Of a DNA stretch of 64,000 bases, positions 34,932 to 46,275 are shown one piece after another; positions within the stretch are counted from its first letter, which is position 1; every line of letters begins with the position of its first letter. The position numbers and the translations under genes are program-made. Where the stretch lies: the NCBI RefSeq assembly GCF_018873765.1, contig NC_057916.1, positions 28,743,501-28,807,500 on the forward strand, read 5' to 3'. The stretch is from Telopea speciosissima. Lineage: Eukaryota; Streptophyta; Magnoliopsida; Proteales; Proteaceae. The notes beneath the pieces are model-generated. The model saw only the letters and a program-made list of their open reading frames with translations. It was not told the origin of the DNA and did not search any database.

Positions 34932-37900
34932 TTAGAGATTCGGAATCCGAAGACAATGTTTTGCAATTGCCGGCCATGTTTCTGATGAGAACAGTAGAAA
35001 GCCACTCTATTTGAATAATGCATCTTGACTTTCGTTGCTTTTTATTTTTATCTGGAGCTCTGGAGGGATGATACTGAAGAAGTCTGAATTAATTTACTAT
35101 TCTCATTTCTCCATGTTCTGCCAACTCTACTGTTTTGTCTTTGCTAATTGATTTCTTTCCTTTTCTTTTTAATAAAGATTATCAAGGATTGTTGTTTTAA
35201 AAGATCTTTTTTAACCATCGAAACCCATGGCTTCTCCTGTCATCCTCGCCATTCTATCAAGGGCAATGCCAGGACCTGGGGCTAGTTATTTAGCGAATCC
35301 CCTCCCCCCTATTGCAGTGCATTCATGTGGTTCCATTCAGTTTGTAACGTTTTTGCAGGGTCGCTGGTAGTCCTTTTCCCAGTGGTTCTCACATTGCTTC
35401 AGGGAACTCTTTCTTGATGGTTTGTTTACACAATGGCAGATAACCTTCTCCTAGGTAGGACTTTATAAGTATGTAAATAAACAAATGTGCGGACATAATG
35501 GCTCTACAGTTCATTACCGGGTTCCATGAGATCAATATCAATTCCTATCTGATCTTATATCAGTGTAATGATACGAATCAAGGGTAAAAACTTTAAAGAA
35601 TAACATGGACAAAATTGTCCGATCCCAATCGATACAGGCTGATCTAGATTGATATTGGATTGGTATTGGTAGAGGCCGATACCGTTACTTAAACCATGAT
35701 CCTAGGGGTCAGTAATGTATCAGTTGGTTCCAGTATCAAAGGTAATGGAACCCAGATTCTCACGACTAGTGGTAGCCAAGAAGTGAAAATTTAACTACCT
35801 TGAAATGGAAAGTTATCAGCAATCATGGTTTCAAACCGGCCACCAAGTCAAGCGCAAACCTGTACGCTAGCATGTATTCAGAAGCGGCAAATTTCTTTTG
35901 GCTGTCATAAAATAAGGAAAATTGCCTACTTCCACTTGGATAAGAAAAAGTAACACTTCCACACCAACAAACTCAGATTTCTTTTTCGTTTCAGGGTGGG
36001 ATGAAGGATGAATACAAGAAAATTAGGCAGTTAGAATTGCCTAACATCAGGGTTTTAGTTCACGGTATCAGTTGCCAACAAAACCGATATAGATACTAAT
36101 ATTGATGCGTATCATTATCAGCTGTATCAGGCCTATACTAGATTAATGAGTCATCTTATTCACCAAAAATATTGGGTTTGATACAATTCATTATTGTATC
36201 GACCAATAGACCCGATCCGAAACAGATTCCTAAAACCATGACTAATACGCCTGTATAAGTGAGGTTCAATTGTTGTAACCTGAATTTATTTGTCCTTAAA
36301 CTTTTCATTCGAGTAGCGCTAAAGTGATCACTTGGCAGACACAACTACAGAACCATAGACAAAATCATCTTTCTCATCTCTTCCATAGCCATGTGAACCC
36401 CGAACTTCAGAACATTAAACCACAAAATCATCTTTTCCAGCCACTTGAAACCTTTGAACCTAAAACCTTACCCTTGCCCTGAACAGATGAACATTCTATG
36501 CATGCAAGTACTTCTTGTTGGTAAACCAGTACATGAATAACTTAATTACAAGTAGAGGAACGTTACAGAATTCAAAAAAAAAAAAAAACAAGTGTTAGTG
36601 GTCGCAAATCTCCTGGTGTTAAACCTCCGGAGCTGTTAACAAGGTACCATTTGTTTATAGGGAAAAATAAAGTACACGGAATTTTTTTGGTAAAATCTTT
36701 AAGGGTTTTGCTGACCAATGACCTCATAGAAACAAATGTGAGGCCCAGAGTTTCAAGAATCTGGATCAGATCGGCAAATCCTTAAATGAAAAAACCCCTC
36801 GATGCCAAAAGTATGCCGATCCAGACCAGATTGAATTGGAATACGCAACTTATGAGGGATAAAAGCAAAATATGTATTTATATGACAATGCAATTGGAAG
36901 GTGATATCAGTGTGGTTGATCATTTTGAAAATCTTACTACACATTTCAGCCTTATATTCCTTAGGATTACTCATTTCAAAAGTGAATGAAACTATGATTG
37001 CATGTGGCCACAGTAACAGGAAAATTAGTAATACAAAACTATATTTCTACAATTCAGGTTAGTATCAGCTGGTGTTGCTACTCTTGGGCAACAGTGTAAT
37101 GTGGCTTACCGATCAGTGGATCTACCACCATGGCTTGTACAATGTGTGCTAGTACTGAAGATGGTTGGACCCAATCTCTGGAACCTTTAGAATCGACATC
37201 CTTTTCACTGTTTCAGGGAAGAAAATGGAAAGACGGTGATCATCTTATCACACACAGATTATGTATATGTATTTCCCCCTGCTTGCCATTTTCAACCCTA
37301 TGATATCCATACAACCCCAACCACAGTTATGCACCTCGCACCTTCAATACATGCAAGATCAATCCATGATTATTCATTTCACGATCTGACTCATCTCATC
37401 ATCAAACACATTTCCTGCAAGACCTTGCTCTTCAGATTTGAGTGTCTGTTCCCCTTGGCAGTAATCTCCTACTGGCTTTCATCCATTTCCCCTTATGCTT
37501 GCTGGCATGCAAAACTCATCTGATGGAATAAGAACCAAGAAATCAATTACGAGTTGAGTTGTCAATAGAGTACAATACTTCAGCAAACATCATGTTGCAA
37601 ACATTTAGACAACTTGAGAAATGCTAGAACTACGAAAGGGTACATTATGAAACTCCATGAACCCAACTGTGCTCATATGGATGAGCACTAAAATTTTACC
37701 TTCTAATTTTCACACTATTCAGGGGCAATGTGCAGTTGGCTATGCGTACAGGTGGGTTGGGAGAGTTTGCAGGAGAACCCTAATGGGATTCTCACCACCT
37801 ACGAATGCTAGGGTTTTGGACATTTTGAAGAAAATCCAGAACAGCAGGTATATGGAATCAATTGGATAAAGATAAATTTAAAAACTCAGCAAATACAGGT

Positions 37901-38505
37901 CTAATTGGACAGAAACAGGTTGACTGATTAATCTGATATGGAGAACAAGTCTGTCAAATAAGATGCAAATCTGATGGTCAGATTTGAATATATGGAGTTG
38001 TCCTATTGCAACTAGGAAATTCAAAACCCCATTAAACAGTAAAATTGACGGACAGGTTTTAGGGCTTCATACCAGAATTCAATTAGTGCAGTAATCAGGA
38101 TTAATCGACAAACAGAAAACCAGAAATCAGAAGTAGTAACTCCAAACCAGAGTGCAAGAGAAAACTAGCATGCACAGGATAAGATTATAAGTAAGGTTCA
38201 GACCTGACCCAAATCGAGGGAGAAGAATGATAGAGAAAGAAGAGAATATAACAATCAGGAATCGACCTAATTCATAGGGCTGGAACCCCATCAATACCGT
38301 AACCTGGAATCCACCAGGCCTTATATTGAATCCACAGTACAACAATGGTTGAAATCTACAAAACCTTGAGTAAAGCTTCTTTATTTAATCTGAAAATCGT
38401 GAGGAGGGCATAGCCCTTATTTTCTATTTATAGAAATACATAGGTCCAGAAAGCAGAATCTAGAGTCTCTTTCTGAGGCAGAACAGGTAATGAAGAAAAA
38501 AAAAA
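34932..38505. other. Intergenic sequence: no confident gene
   Basis: Mostly AT-rich. A possible decayed MITE lies around 35510-35710 ('gatcaatatcaattcctatc' with 'gatattggattggtattggt'). At 37052-37190 a frame after an acceptor-like 'ctacaattcag' reads about 46 residues including 'VATLGQQCNVAY' and 'VDLPPWLVQCV', protein-like but not assigned. No complete gene or RNA gene seen. Confidence 0.4.
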
Positions 38506-38602
38506 GAGTAAACATCTAGTACATCCCCTGAGGTTTGTTCACCTCTTGTAGTGCCCCCCCCCCCCTTCCATTATTTAAAACCTTACTTACAGATCCCTGG
38601 GA
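38506..38602 (+). repeat. Left terminal inverted repeat with C12 tract
   Basis: Pairs with 45773-45868. Contains 'cctgaggtttgttcacctct', then a C-run of about 12, then 'attatttaaaaccttactta'. The homopolymer length differs from the right end (about 18 G on the + strand). Confidence 0.8.
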
Positions 38603-38633
38603 CTGACAGAATACCCATTGTATTAGGATGAAC

Positions 38634-38907
38634 AGTTAGATTCTAGGTTTAGGAAATAGGAAGGGCGAAGAAGTTGGAGGAGGAAGAAGATAGCAAGAGA
38701 AGAGAGAAGAGAATATTAGGCTGTAATCAATTGTGTTGGAGAGGCGTCTCCATACACCATATATTCATTCAATCATAACTAATAGAGAATTACATCCACC
38801 TCCCTAGGGAGGTATAAGGGAAATAAAGAAGAAAAACAAAATTACATAATAAGGCAACTAGTAATAGAACTAGTTCCTAAACTACCCCTATTACATGATT
38901 TCTAACA
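38634..38907 (-). repeat. 3' LTR of the Copia element
   Basis: 274 bp; in minus orientation it begins TGTTAGAAATCATG and ends TAGAATCTAACT. Adjacent polypurine tract on the minus strand is CTTGAGGGGGAG (38908-38919). Compared with the other LTR I count seven substitutions plus length change in a GA-rich repeat. The outer flank tgaac (38629-38633) matches cgaac (44364-44368) with one mismatch. Confidence 0.92.
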
Positions 38908-41857
38908 CTCCCCCTCAAGCTGGAGAATACATATCATGCATTCCCAACTTGCTTAGGAAAGAGCTAAACTGAGGAGAGCCAAGAGCTTTGGTGAAGATGT
39001 TTGTCAGCTGATCACCAGTCTTCACAAAAGGAGTACAAATACAGCCAGAGTCTATCTTCTCCTTAATGAAATGCCTATCAACCTCAATGTACTTAGTCTA
39101 GTCATGTTGAACGGGGTTGTGAGTGATACTGATGGCAGCCATTTTGTCACAGTACAATCTCATGGGTCCTTCAGTGTCAAATCCCAGTTCCTGAACCAGT
39201 CTTTTCAGCCAGATGAGCTCACACACTCCATGTGCCATAGCTCTAAATTCTGCCTCGGCACTAGATCTGGCCACAACATGCTGTTTCTTACTCCTCCACG
39301 TAACTAAGTTACCTCCCACAAAGGTACAATAGCCGGAGGTAGATCTCCTGTCTGTAATGGAACCAACCCAATCGGCATCTGTGAAACCTTCCACTCTCAA
39401 GTGGTTGTGCATTGCATACAACAGTCCTTTCCCTGGAGAGGACTTGAAATACCTCAGAATGCGATACACAGCATCCAAATGGCCACTCTTGGGAGCATGC
39501 ATGAATTGGCTGACAACTCCCACTGCATAAGAGATATCTGGCCGAGTCATAGAGAGATAGATAAGCTTCCCCACTAGCGTTTGATACTTCCCGCATCAAC
39601 AAGAGAAGGACCACAGTCCTCTCCTAGTTTGTGATTCTGCTCAATAGGAGAGTTTGCTGGTTTGCAGCCTAACATCCCTGTCTCTGTCAACAAGTCAAGA
39701 ATAAACCTCCTCTGACATATGTTGATTCTTTTCTTGGTCCTTGATACTTCTATTCCTAAGAAGTACTTCAAGGGACCCAGATCTTTGATCTCAAATTGCT
39801 GTGCCAAGTAGCTCTTCAATCTACCTATCTCAGTTGTATCATCTCCTGTGACCACGATATCATCAACATAGACAATGAGGGTTGTGATAGTACCATTACT
39901 CCGCTTGGTAAAGAGAGTATGATCAGCTTGGCTCTAGGAGTATCCATTCTTCAGAATAGCCTGTCGGAAGCGCTCAAACCATGCCTTTGGTGACTGTTTG
40001 AGACCATATAGGGCTTTCTTAAGGAGGCACACTTTCCCTTCAGCTGAAGGCATCTTGAAGCCTGGTGAAGTGTGCATGTACACTTCCTCTTCCAAATCAC
40101 CATAAAGGAAGGCATTCTTCACATCTAACTGATATAAAGGCCAATCTTTATTGGCAGCCAAGGATAAAAGAACTCTTATCGAGTTATGCTTGGCCACAGG
40201 AGCAAATGTCTCCTGGTAGTCAATTTCATAGACTTGACTGTACCCCTTGGCCACCAACCTTGCTCTGTATCTCTCAATACTGCCATCAGATTTATACTTG
40301 ATTGTATAGACCCATCTGCATCCAACTGGGGCACGTTCCTTGGGGAGGTCAACAAGTTGCCAAGTACCATTCTTCTCAAGTGCCATCATCTCCTCAGACA
40401 TGGCTTATCTCCACTTTGGGTCAGACATAGCATCAATGACATTCTTGGGAATGGAAGCAGTAGAGAGAGCAGTAATAAAGGCAAGGCCTGTAGGAGAAAT
40501 TGCATCATAGGAAACAAACTAGGATATAGGATTAGTACAAGTTCTTTTCCCTTTCCTAATAGCAATAGGAAGGTCCAAATCCGATGGAGGAAAAGAAATG
40601 TCACCTGATTGAGGAGGATGAATCTCAGGATGTGGATCTGGATCTGAAGAGGACTCTTGGTAGATCATCTTTCTTGTATTATGCAAGCTTTCACCTTTTT
40701 TGTATGTAAGGTGGTAATCCTTCTCTACCTTCTCTTGACCAGAACCACTTTCAACAACCAAATCTGTATTCCCCCCTGGTTGATCATCAACCTCAACCAC
40801 ATCTACAGTCCTGTGTTTCCCAATGTCAAGCATAAAATGGGATGTAGGTAGAGGAGAAAGAAAGAAATCATCAGTAGCCTGTTCACTCCCACAATTCTCC
40901 CCCTGAAGAGGATGCTGAGAAGGGACAAAGAAAGAGATAGACTCAAGAAAGGTAACATCCTTGGAAATGATACATCGGCGAGAAGAAGGATGATAGCACT
41001 TGTACCCCTTGGCAGTAGAGTACTACCCAAGGAAGAGACACTTTAGAGCTTTGGGGTCAAGTTTAGTGCGAGTAGATTTGTTAACATGCACATAACAAAC
41101 ACAGCCAAAGACTCTAGGTGGAAGAGAAAAAGCAAAGGCCTTGGGAGATAAGATGTCCAAGGGAGATTTGAAATTAAGAAGCTTGGTAGGCATACGATTG
41201 ATGAGAAAGGAGGCAGTGAGAAGAGCTGCGGACCAGAAGGTCTTGGGGACATGCATGCCAAACAATAGGCTACGGGTGACCTCCAGGAGAGGGCGATTTT
41301 TCCTCTCAGCAATCCCATTCTGTTGGGGCGTGTCAACACACGCTAGCTAATGGATAATGCCATAAGTAGTAAAGAAGGTTTAAAGGCCACCAAACATGTA
41401 CTCTCCCCCTTTATTAGATCGCACAATTTTGATACGGGTCTCAAATTGAGTAAGGATCATTTGGTAAAAATTCTAAAAGGCATCACAAACATCACTCTTA
41501 TACTTCAAAAGTACAGTCCATGTGGCACGGGAAAAATCATCAACAAAGGACACAAAGTAACGAAAGCCAAATAAAGTAGTAGGGGAAGGACCCCAAACAT
41601 CAGTATGCACAATATGAAAAGGAGCAACAGTTCTATTACCATGATAAGGATATGAAGACCGACAATGTTTGGCAGACATACATGGTTCACATTGAAAAAC
41701 ATGAGAAGAGGCAATAGATGAAAATAAGTGAGGCAATTGTTTCCTCATTACTACAAAAGATGGATGGCCAAGACGGCGATGCCATAACATAACAGAATCC
41801 ACAGAACTACTATCATTTCGACCACACACATAGGAATGAGCTGTGGGAAAAAACGGA

Positions 41858-43330
41858 TCAAAAAAGTAGAGGACCTTGCTCCTCACGTCCACTACCAATA
41901 ATCATCTTCGTCACCAAATCCTGAAAAAGACAGTGAGAAGTAAAAAAAGTGACACAACAGTTGAGAGATTTAGTCAAATGACTCACAGATAAAAGATTCA
42001 GTGTAAGGTTAGGGACATGAAGAATAGAACAGAGGGAAATAGATGATGTCACAGGGATATTACCCTTACCAGATATGGAGGAAAGCGAGCCATCAGCTAC
42101 CCTAACCTTGTCCTTACCAGAGCAAATGGTATAGGAATCATAATAATGAGACGTACCAGTCATGGGGTCCATGGCACCCGAGTCAATGACCCAAGACTGG
42201 GCAGCAGTGGAAGCTGAGGTGGAGACCTGCAAAGCTGAGGATGATGAGGTTCCAGCCATACTAGATGTAGAAGATGTGCTCAACTGTGACACAACCATAC
42301 GAACCAATGCATCCATAAAGGTGGAGTCATCCTGTGGGGCATCAGCATCAGTCGCCGCTGCGGAATGAGCTCGAGCTCCCCCTCTACGGCCACCATGACC
42401 ACGCATACCAGGAGGACGACCATTGAGAGACCAACACCTATCCTTGGTGTGTCCAGTACGTCCACAATGATCACATTTAAATCTGTCTCGCCCAACTCCA
42501 CTGGCACCAACTGTCTCCACCGTACTAGCTTCCTCACGGTTAGGCCCTGGGCCTCTACCACCTCCACGGGTGTCTCGAACAGAACTAGAATTGAGGGCTG
42601 ACCTCTCAGATGATGCTGGTGGTGGTGCCATAGTAAGTCGCCTGGTCTCTTCACTCTGTAAGTAACTACAGACTTCACTAAGAGAGGGAAGGGGAGACCG
42701 GCCTAATAGCTGGAGTCTAACTGGCTCATAGTCAGAGTTCAGACCACCAAGCAAAGAGAAGACACGCTCTTTTTCAAGAGTCAGATACACCTTGGCTTCA
42801 TCCTCTGGGTTGGTCAAATGAAGGTCTCTGTAGTGATCATACTCTTCCACAAGACTAAGGAACGCACTGTAGTACTCAGAAATAGTGTTGTCACCCTGTT
42901 TCAATGAGTGGATTCTTTGATGGAGCTGATAGACCTTGGCAGTGTCACCTACTCTGTCAAAGGCCACAGAGACACTATCCCAAATAGCTTTGGCAGTTTC
43001 CTTCCTTATAAACCTTCTCCCAATCTCGGGCTTCATGGAGAAGATCAACCATGTCATAACTGTAGAATTTTCAGTCTCCAATTTATCAAAAGTAGGTGAA
43101 CCAGCTGTGGGAGCCTTGATAGAACCTGTGATATATCCAAGTTTTCCCTTACTCCTTAGGGAAAGTCTCACAGAATGTGACCAATCTAGGTAATTAGTAC
43201 CATCAAGCTTCACAAAAGAAATCTGTTGATGATTACTCTCATAAACCAACTGAGGGACAACAGTGGGTAGTTGTGAATCAGCAGTACCAAGCACAGATGT
43301 ATCCGAATCATTTATGATGGATACCAACAA
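41858..43330 (-). pseudogene. Copia gag-protease open frame
   Basis: 490 codons. Residues about 25-230 hold the gag core (UBN2 type), about 283-297 the CCHC knuckle, and about 382 the aspartic protease 'VIDSGA'. A run of Ser/Ala (about 345-380) links knuckle and protease. The frame leaves the polyprotein after 'MIIGSGREE' and ends soon after, where an indel shifts into the integrase frame. Longest intact frame in the element. Confidence 0.9.
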
Positions 43331-44054
43331 TAAATAAAATCACCAAAGGCAAGTGGGGAGTACACACTCAACCCAAACAAGCAAGAAGTCCAATAAGCAG
43401 CCTACGATAGCACACTGCTGAAGCAGTCCTAGCAGCAAATTTCTAAGAGGACTTAAATCAAGCACTTCTAGTGCATAACAACAGCAGTCCAGCAGGCAGT
43501 CCCTAAGAAGAGGCCTCACAAAGGCTTGCAAGGTATAGTAATAACTTCAAACAAGTAAAAGAGCCTCACAAAGGCTATGCATACACATCCCTCAACCAAG
43601 GGAGCATCAAACTGCAGCTTGAAGCAAGAAAAAAGGAAGTAAATACTCTCGGGTTTACCTGGGCAGAACAGAGGATCCCACACAAGGAGCAAAACTGCTC
43701 ATATAGCTTCTTCAATCAGCAAGGGAGATCATATCCACTCTCATAAGTGTCCTTGGGCTATGCAAGTGGGCCAAACCAAGACACAAAAGGAATCCGAGAA
43801 TGGCAGCAGCTGCAACCTGAAACTGAGACTGGCAGAACTTGGAGCAGCAGTTGTGGGAGATCCAAATCTCCAAAGAAGCTTCAAAAGGTCTCAAGTAGAT
43901 CCTTCAATCATCAAAAGAGGCTAGAATGAGCCTATTCCATATTCTTTAAGCAAAGCTGTACACAGAAATCTCCTCTTTGGAATCCTTAGACACAAAGGAT
44001 TTCAAAGAGAAGAGAAAGAATGAAAACAGGGACTGAACACGACTCTCAAACCTT

Positions 44055-44072
44055 GAGCCTGCTCTGATACCA
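44055..44072 (-). other. Primer binding site for initiator tRNA-Met
   Basis: Minus strand TGGTATCAGAGCAGGCTC directly after the 5' LTR end. TGGTATCAGAGC is the standard complement of the plant initiator methionine tRNA 3' end. Confidence 0.93.
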
Positions 44073-44363
44073 AGTTAGATTCTAGGTTTAGGAAATAGGA
44101 AGGGAGAAGAAAAAAGTTGGAGGAAGAAGATAGCAAGAGAGAAGAGAGAAGAGAGAAGAGAGAAGAGAATATTAGGCTGTAATCGATTGTGTTGGAGACG
44201 CTTCTCCATACACCATATATTCATTCAATCATAACTAATAGAGAATTACATCCACCTCCCTAGGGAGGTATAAGAGAAATAAAGAAGAAAAACAGAATTA
44301 CATAATAAGGCAACTAGTAATAGAACTAGTTCCTAAACTACCCCTATTACATGACTTCTAACA
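44073..44363 (-). repeat. 5' LTR of the Copia element
   Basis: 291 bp, same ends as the 3' LTR. It is longer because of extra AGAGAAG units around 44130-44166. Flanked outside by cgaac (44364-44368). The LTR pair shows the element transcribed on the minus strand. Confidence 0.92.
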
Positions 44364-44368
44364 CGAAC

Positions 44369-45772
44369 CTGTTAAGTGATGATGTCAGCAGGCCATAAAT
44401 TCTTAAAAGGCCAAAATATCTTTATGGTGATAGGAGTTTACCATAATACCCTTTTGGATAAATTAGAATCTATTAGAGGAAAAAATCTAGTTTGAGAGTG
44501 TTTGGCGGAGGACGGTTGCAGAGACTCCGGAAAAGAGGGTGGCGATGCCTTCAATCTGGACGATCTTGACACCAACGGCGATGAAGCTCATTCTTGGTGG
44601 TGAAGGTGGCGGTGGAACGTTTATGACGCCTGGAGCTGCGGTTGCAGATGAGGCGTTGAGGGTTTATTTTAAAAATGAAAATAAAAATGAGAAGAAGGGA
44701 AAATCAGTTTTGGTTCTTCTAGAGGTCAGCGGCCATGGCTGGAATAAGGGAGAAATGGGTTTTTTTGGTTTTTGGGTTCAAAAATAGAGATGGATTTCGG
44801 TGGTTTGGATGGTGCTGGTGTCTCAGTGGAGGTGGGATAAGAAAAGAAAAGAAAAAAGAAAATGGATGGGAAGAGAAATGGGTTTAGATGGTTTCGGCCA
44901 AGGTAGGGAAATGGGAGATGGAAAGAAGAAATGGAGCTCACGGTGGAGGAGAACCAGAAAAAAAATATAAGGGAGAACGTAGAAGAAAAGGATGGTTTCG
45001 GTTGGAATGGAAAAAAGGAAAATGAGATGGAACGGGTCGGTCAATAGGAGAGGGTTAGGGGGTTACCAAAGAGAAAAAAAGTGAAGTTACAACTCTTCTG
45101 CAAATCTTCCTAATAAGCAAAGAATACACAAAGTTAAAAGGTGGGTATTTCGTTGGCATCTATCGTTTCATTGTCATGCACTCGCCAGAACCAGCGGACT
45201 GGGCATTCATGGTGATTCGACTCGATTGTTGGAGTATGATTTTAGGAAATATTCGATATCTCACCAGGGATTACAACTCTGCAACCAGGTTTAGGTTATT
45301 GGAGTACAATTTTGCAGAGTTACAGTTGATGGTTAAAACAAGGTTTGGTAATACCCTTCTGCAACCCATCTTCGGTTACTTCTCATCTTTGGGCTTCATC
45401 GATTTGAGGGGGATGTTCTTCTCATGGCACTGTGATGCCTGGGAGAAGGGGAGATAGGGCCATGCGTCCCAGTGACAAACAATATGGACGCTTGCAGATT
45501 GCTCCAGAGTTCGGTGGTGGGAGAGGGCGAGGGATGGTGAGTGGGTATCGGAGACGAAGAAGGGGGCAGAGGGGAATAGGAAGGAGAGGAGGAAATTACA
45601 AAATAAACCCTTGTTTTAAGTAATTTGTAAGTAACATGGGAGGGTAAATAAGTCCAGTTACTATATTTTATTGTAACCGTGTTGATTACAAACAAATTAT
45701 GGAAGAAGATGTACAAAAGCTATTTTGGTCTTTTACATTGTAAAACTAATACCTAACTAACACCGTGAGGTT
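44369..45772. other. Interior of the Mutator-like element, right part
   Basis: G-rich, purine-rich sequence with an ATG frame at 44539-44787 (82 codons, 'GGEGGGGTFMTPGAAVADE') and another at 45432-45623. The composition is unlike the AT-rich surroundings, and 44500-45060 is gene-like (CpG-containing, 'gacggttgcagagactccgg'). It may be a captured host gene fragment (Pack-MULE), but I recognise no source gene. Frames are short and unsupported as genes. Confidence 0.4.
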
Positions 45773-45868
45773 TGTGCGTCTGTAAGTAAGGTTCTAAATA
45801 ATGGGGGGGGGGGGGGGGGGCTACAAGATAGGTGAACAAACCTCAAGGGGTGTACTAGATGTTTACTC
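45773..45868 (-). repeat. Right terminal inverted repeat with G18 tract
   Basis: Inverted partner of 38506-38602. Contains 'ctgtaagtaaggttctaaat', a G-run of about 18, 'ctacaagataggtgaacaaa' and the end 'gtactagatgtttactc'. Confidence 0.8.
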
Positions 45869-45878
45869 AAAAAAAAAT

Positions 45879-46275
45879 AACAAAATGGGAAACTCTCCAA
45901 TCAATGGCTGTGTTGGGTTTTCCTAATGCAACTATGTAACTGAAAACTTAAAGAAAACTGACTCCAAACAGATCTGGAATTTATAGTTCCTATTCCATCC
46001 ATGACAAAGAAACATAATAATAAAAAATTAATGAAATAAAGACTCTAAACAAACCCACGATTCTTGTTTTAAGGAAAACCAGAAACCTGAAACCAAAAGG
46101 CCAGAACTGAGGTAGAAAACTAGTTCAAACAAGAATCACAGGCTACTGTGCTGGCCTGGTCTTCTTCCTACGATGGCACTTCAATGGTTACCTATCATCT
46201 GATCAGTTCTCCCCCGGCTTAAAATCATTCATCCCTGACGAGTGATGAGAAAACAGATTCAGGGATTCAATTGGA
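45879..46275. other. Short spacer: no gene recognised
   Basis: Sequence between the Mutator-like element and the inverted repeat. Nothing recognised. Confidence 0.4.

Larger units (their letters stand above)
38908..44072 (-). pseudogene. Ty1/Copia retrotransposon internal region, disabled
   Basis: Minus-strand order is gag, protease, integrase, reverse transcriptase, RNase H, as in Ty1/Copia. Gag and protease share one 490-codon frame (43330-41858) with the gag block 'LDGTNYLDWSHSVRLSL', zinc knuckle CDHCGRTGHTKDRCW and protease motif IDSGA. Integrase (41898-41473, 41265-41023) has 'LWHRRLGHPS', 'HTDVWGP' and 'FVDDFSRATW'. Reverse transcriptase (40401-39934, 39855-39574) has 'RLVAKGYSQ' and the YVDDI motif near 39863. 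RNase H (39574-39095) has 'TDADWVGS' and 'SSAEAEFRA', then a stop at 39097-39095 within its conserved end. Frameshifts near 41880 and between domains, and several stops, disable it. 43331-44072 is the untranslated leader. Confidence 0.93.
38506..45868. mobile_element. Mutator-like element with about 100 bp inverted ends, containing a Copia insertion
   Basis: Left end GAGTAAACATCTAGTACATC... and right end, inverted, GAGTAAACATCTAGTACACC... stay alike for about 100 bp, through 'gaggtttgttcacct', a long C-tract and 'aaccttacttacag'. Flanks are runs of A on both sides (38496-38505; 45869-45877), so a 9 bp duplication is possible but not demonstrable. Interior without the Copia insertion is about 1.6 kb (38603-38633 and 44369-45770). 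Long inverted ends point to Mutator (inference). No transposase is recognised, so non-autonomous. Confidence 0.7.

Noticed and set aside
42162-42678. Antisense frames across the Copia gag
   Set aside because: Shadows of the 490-codon gag-protease frame.
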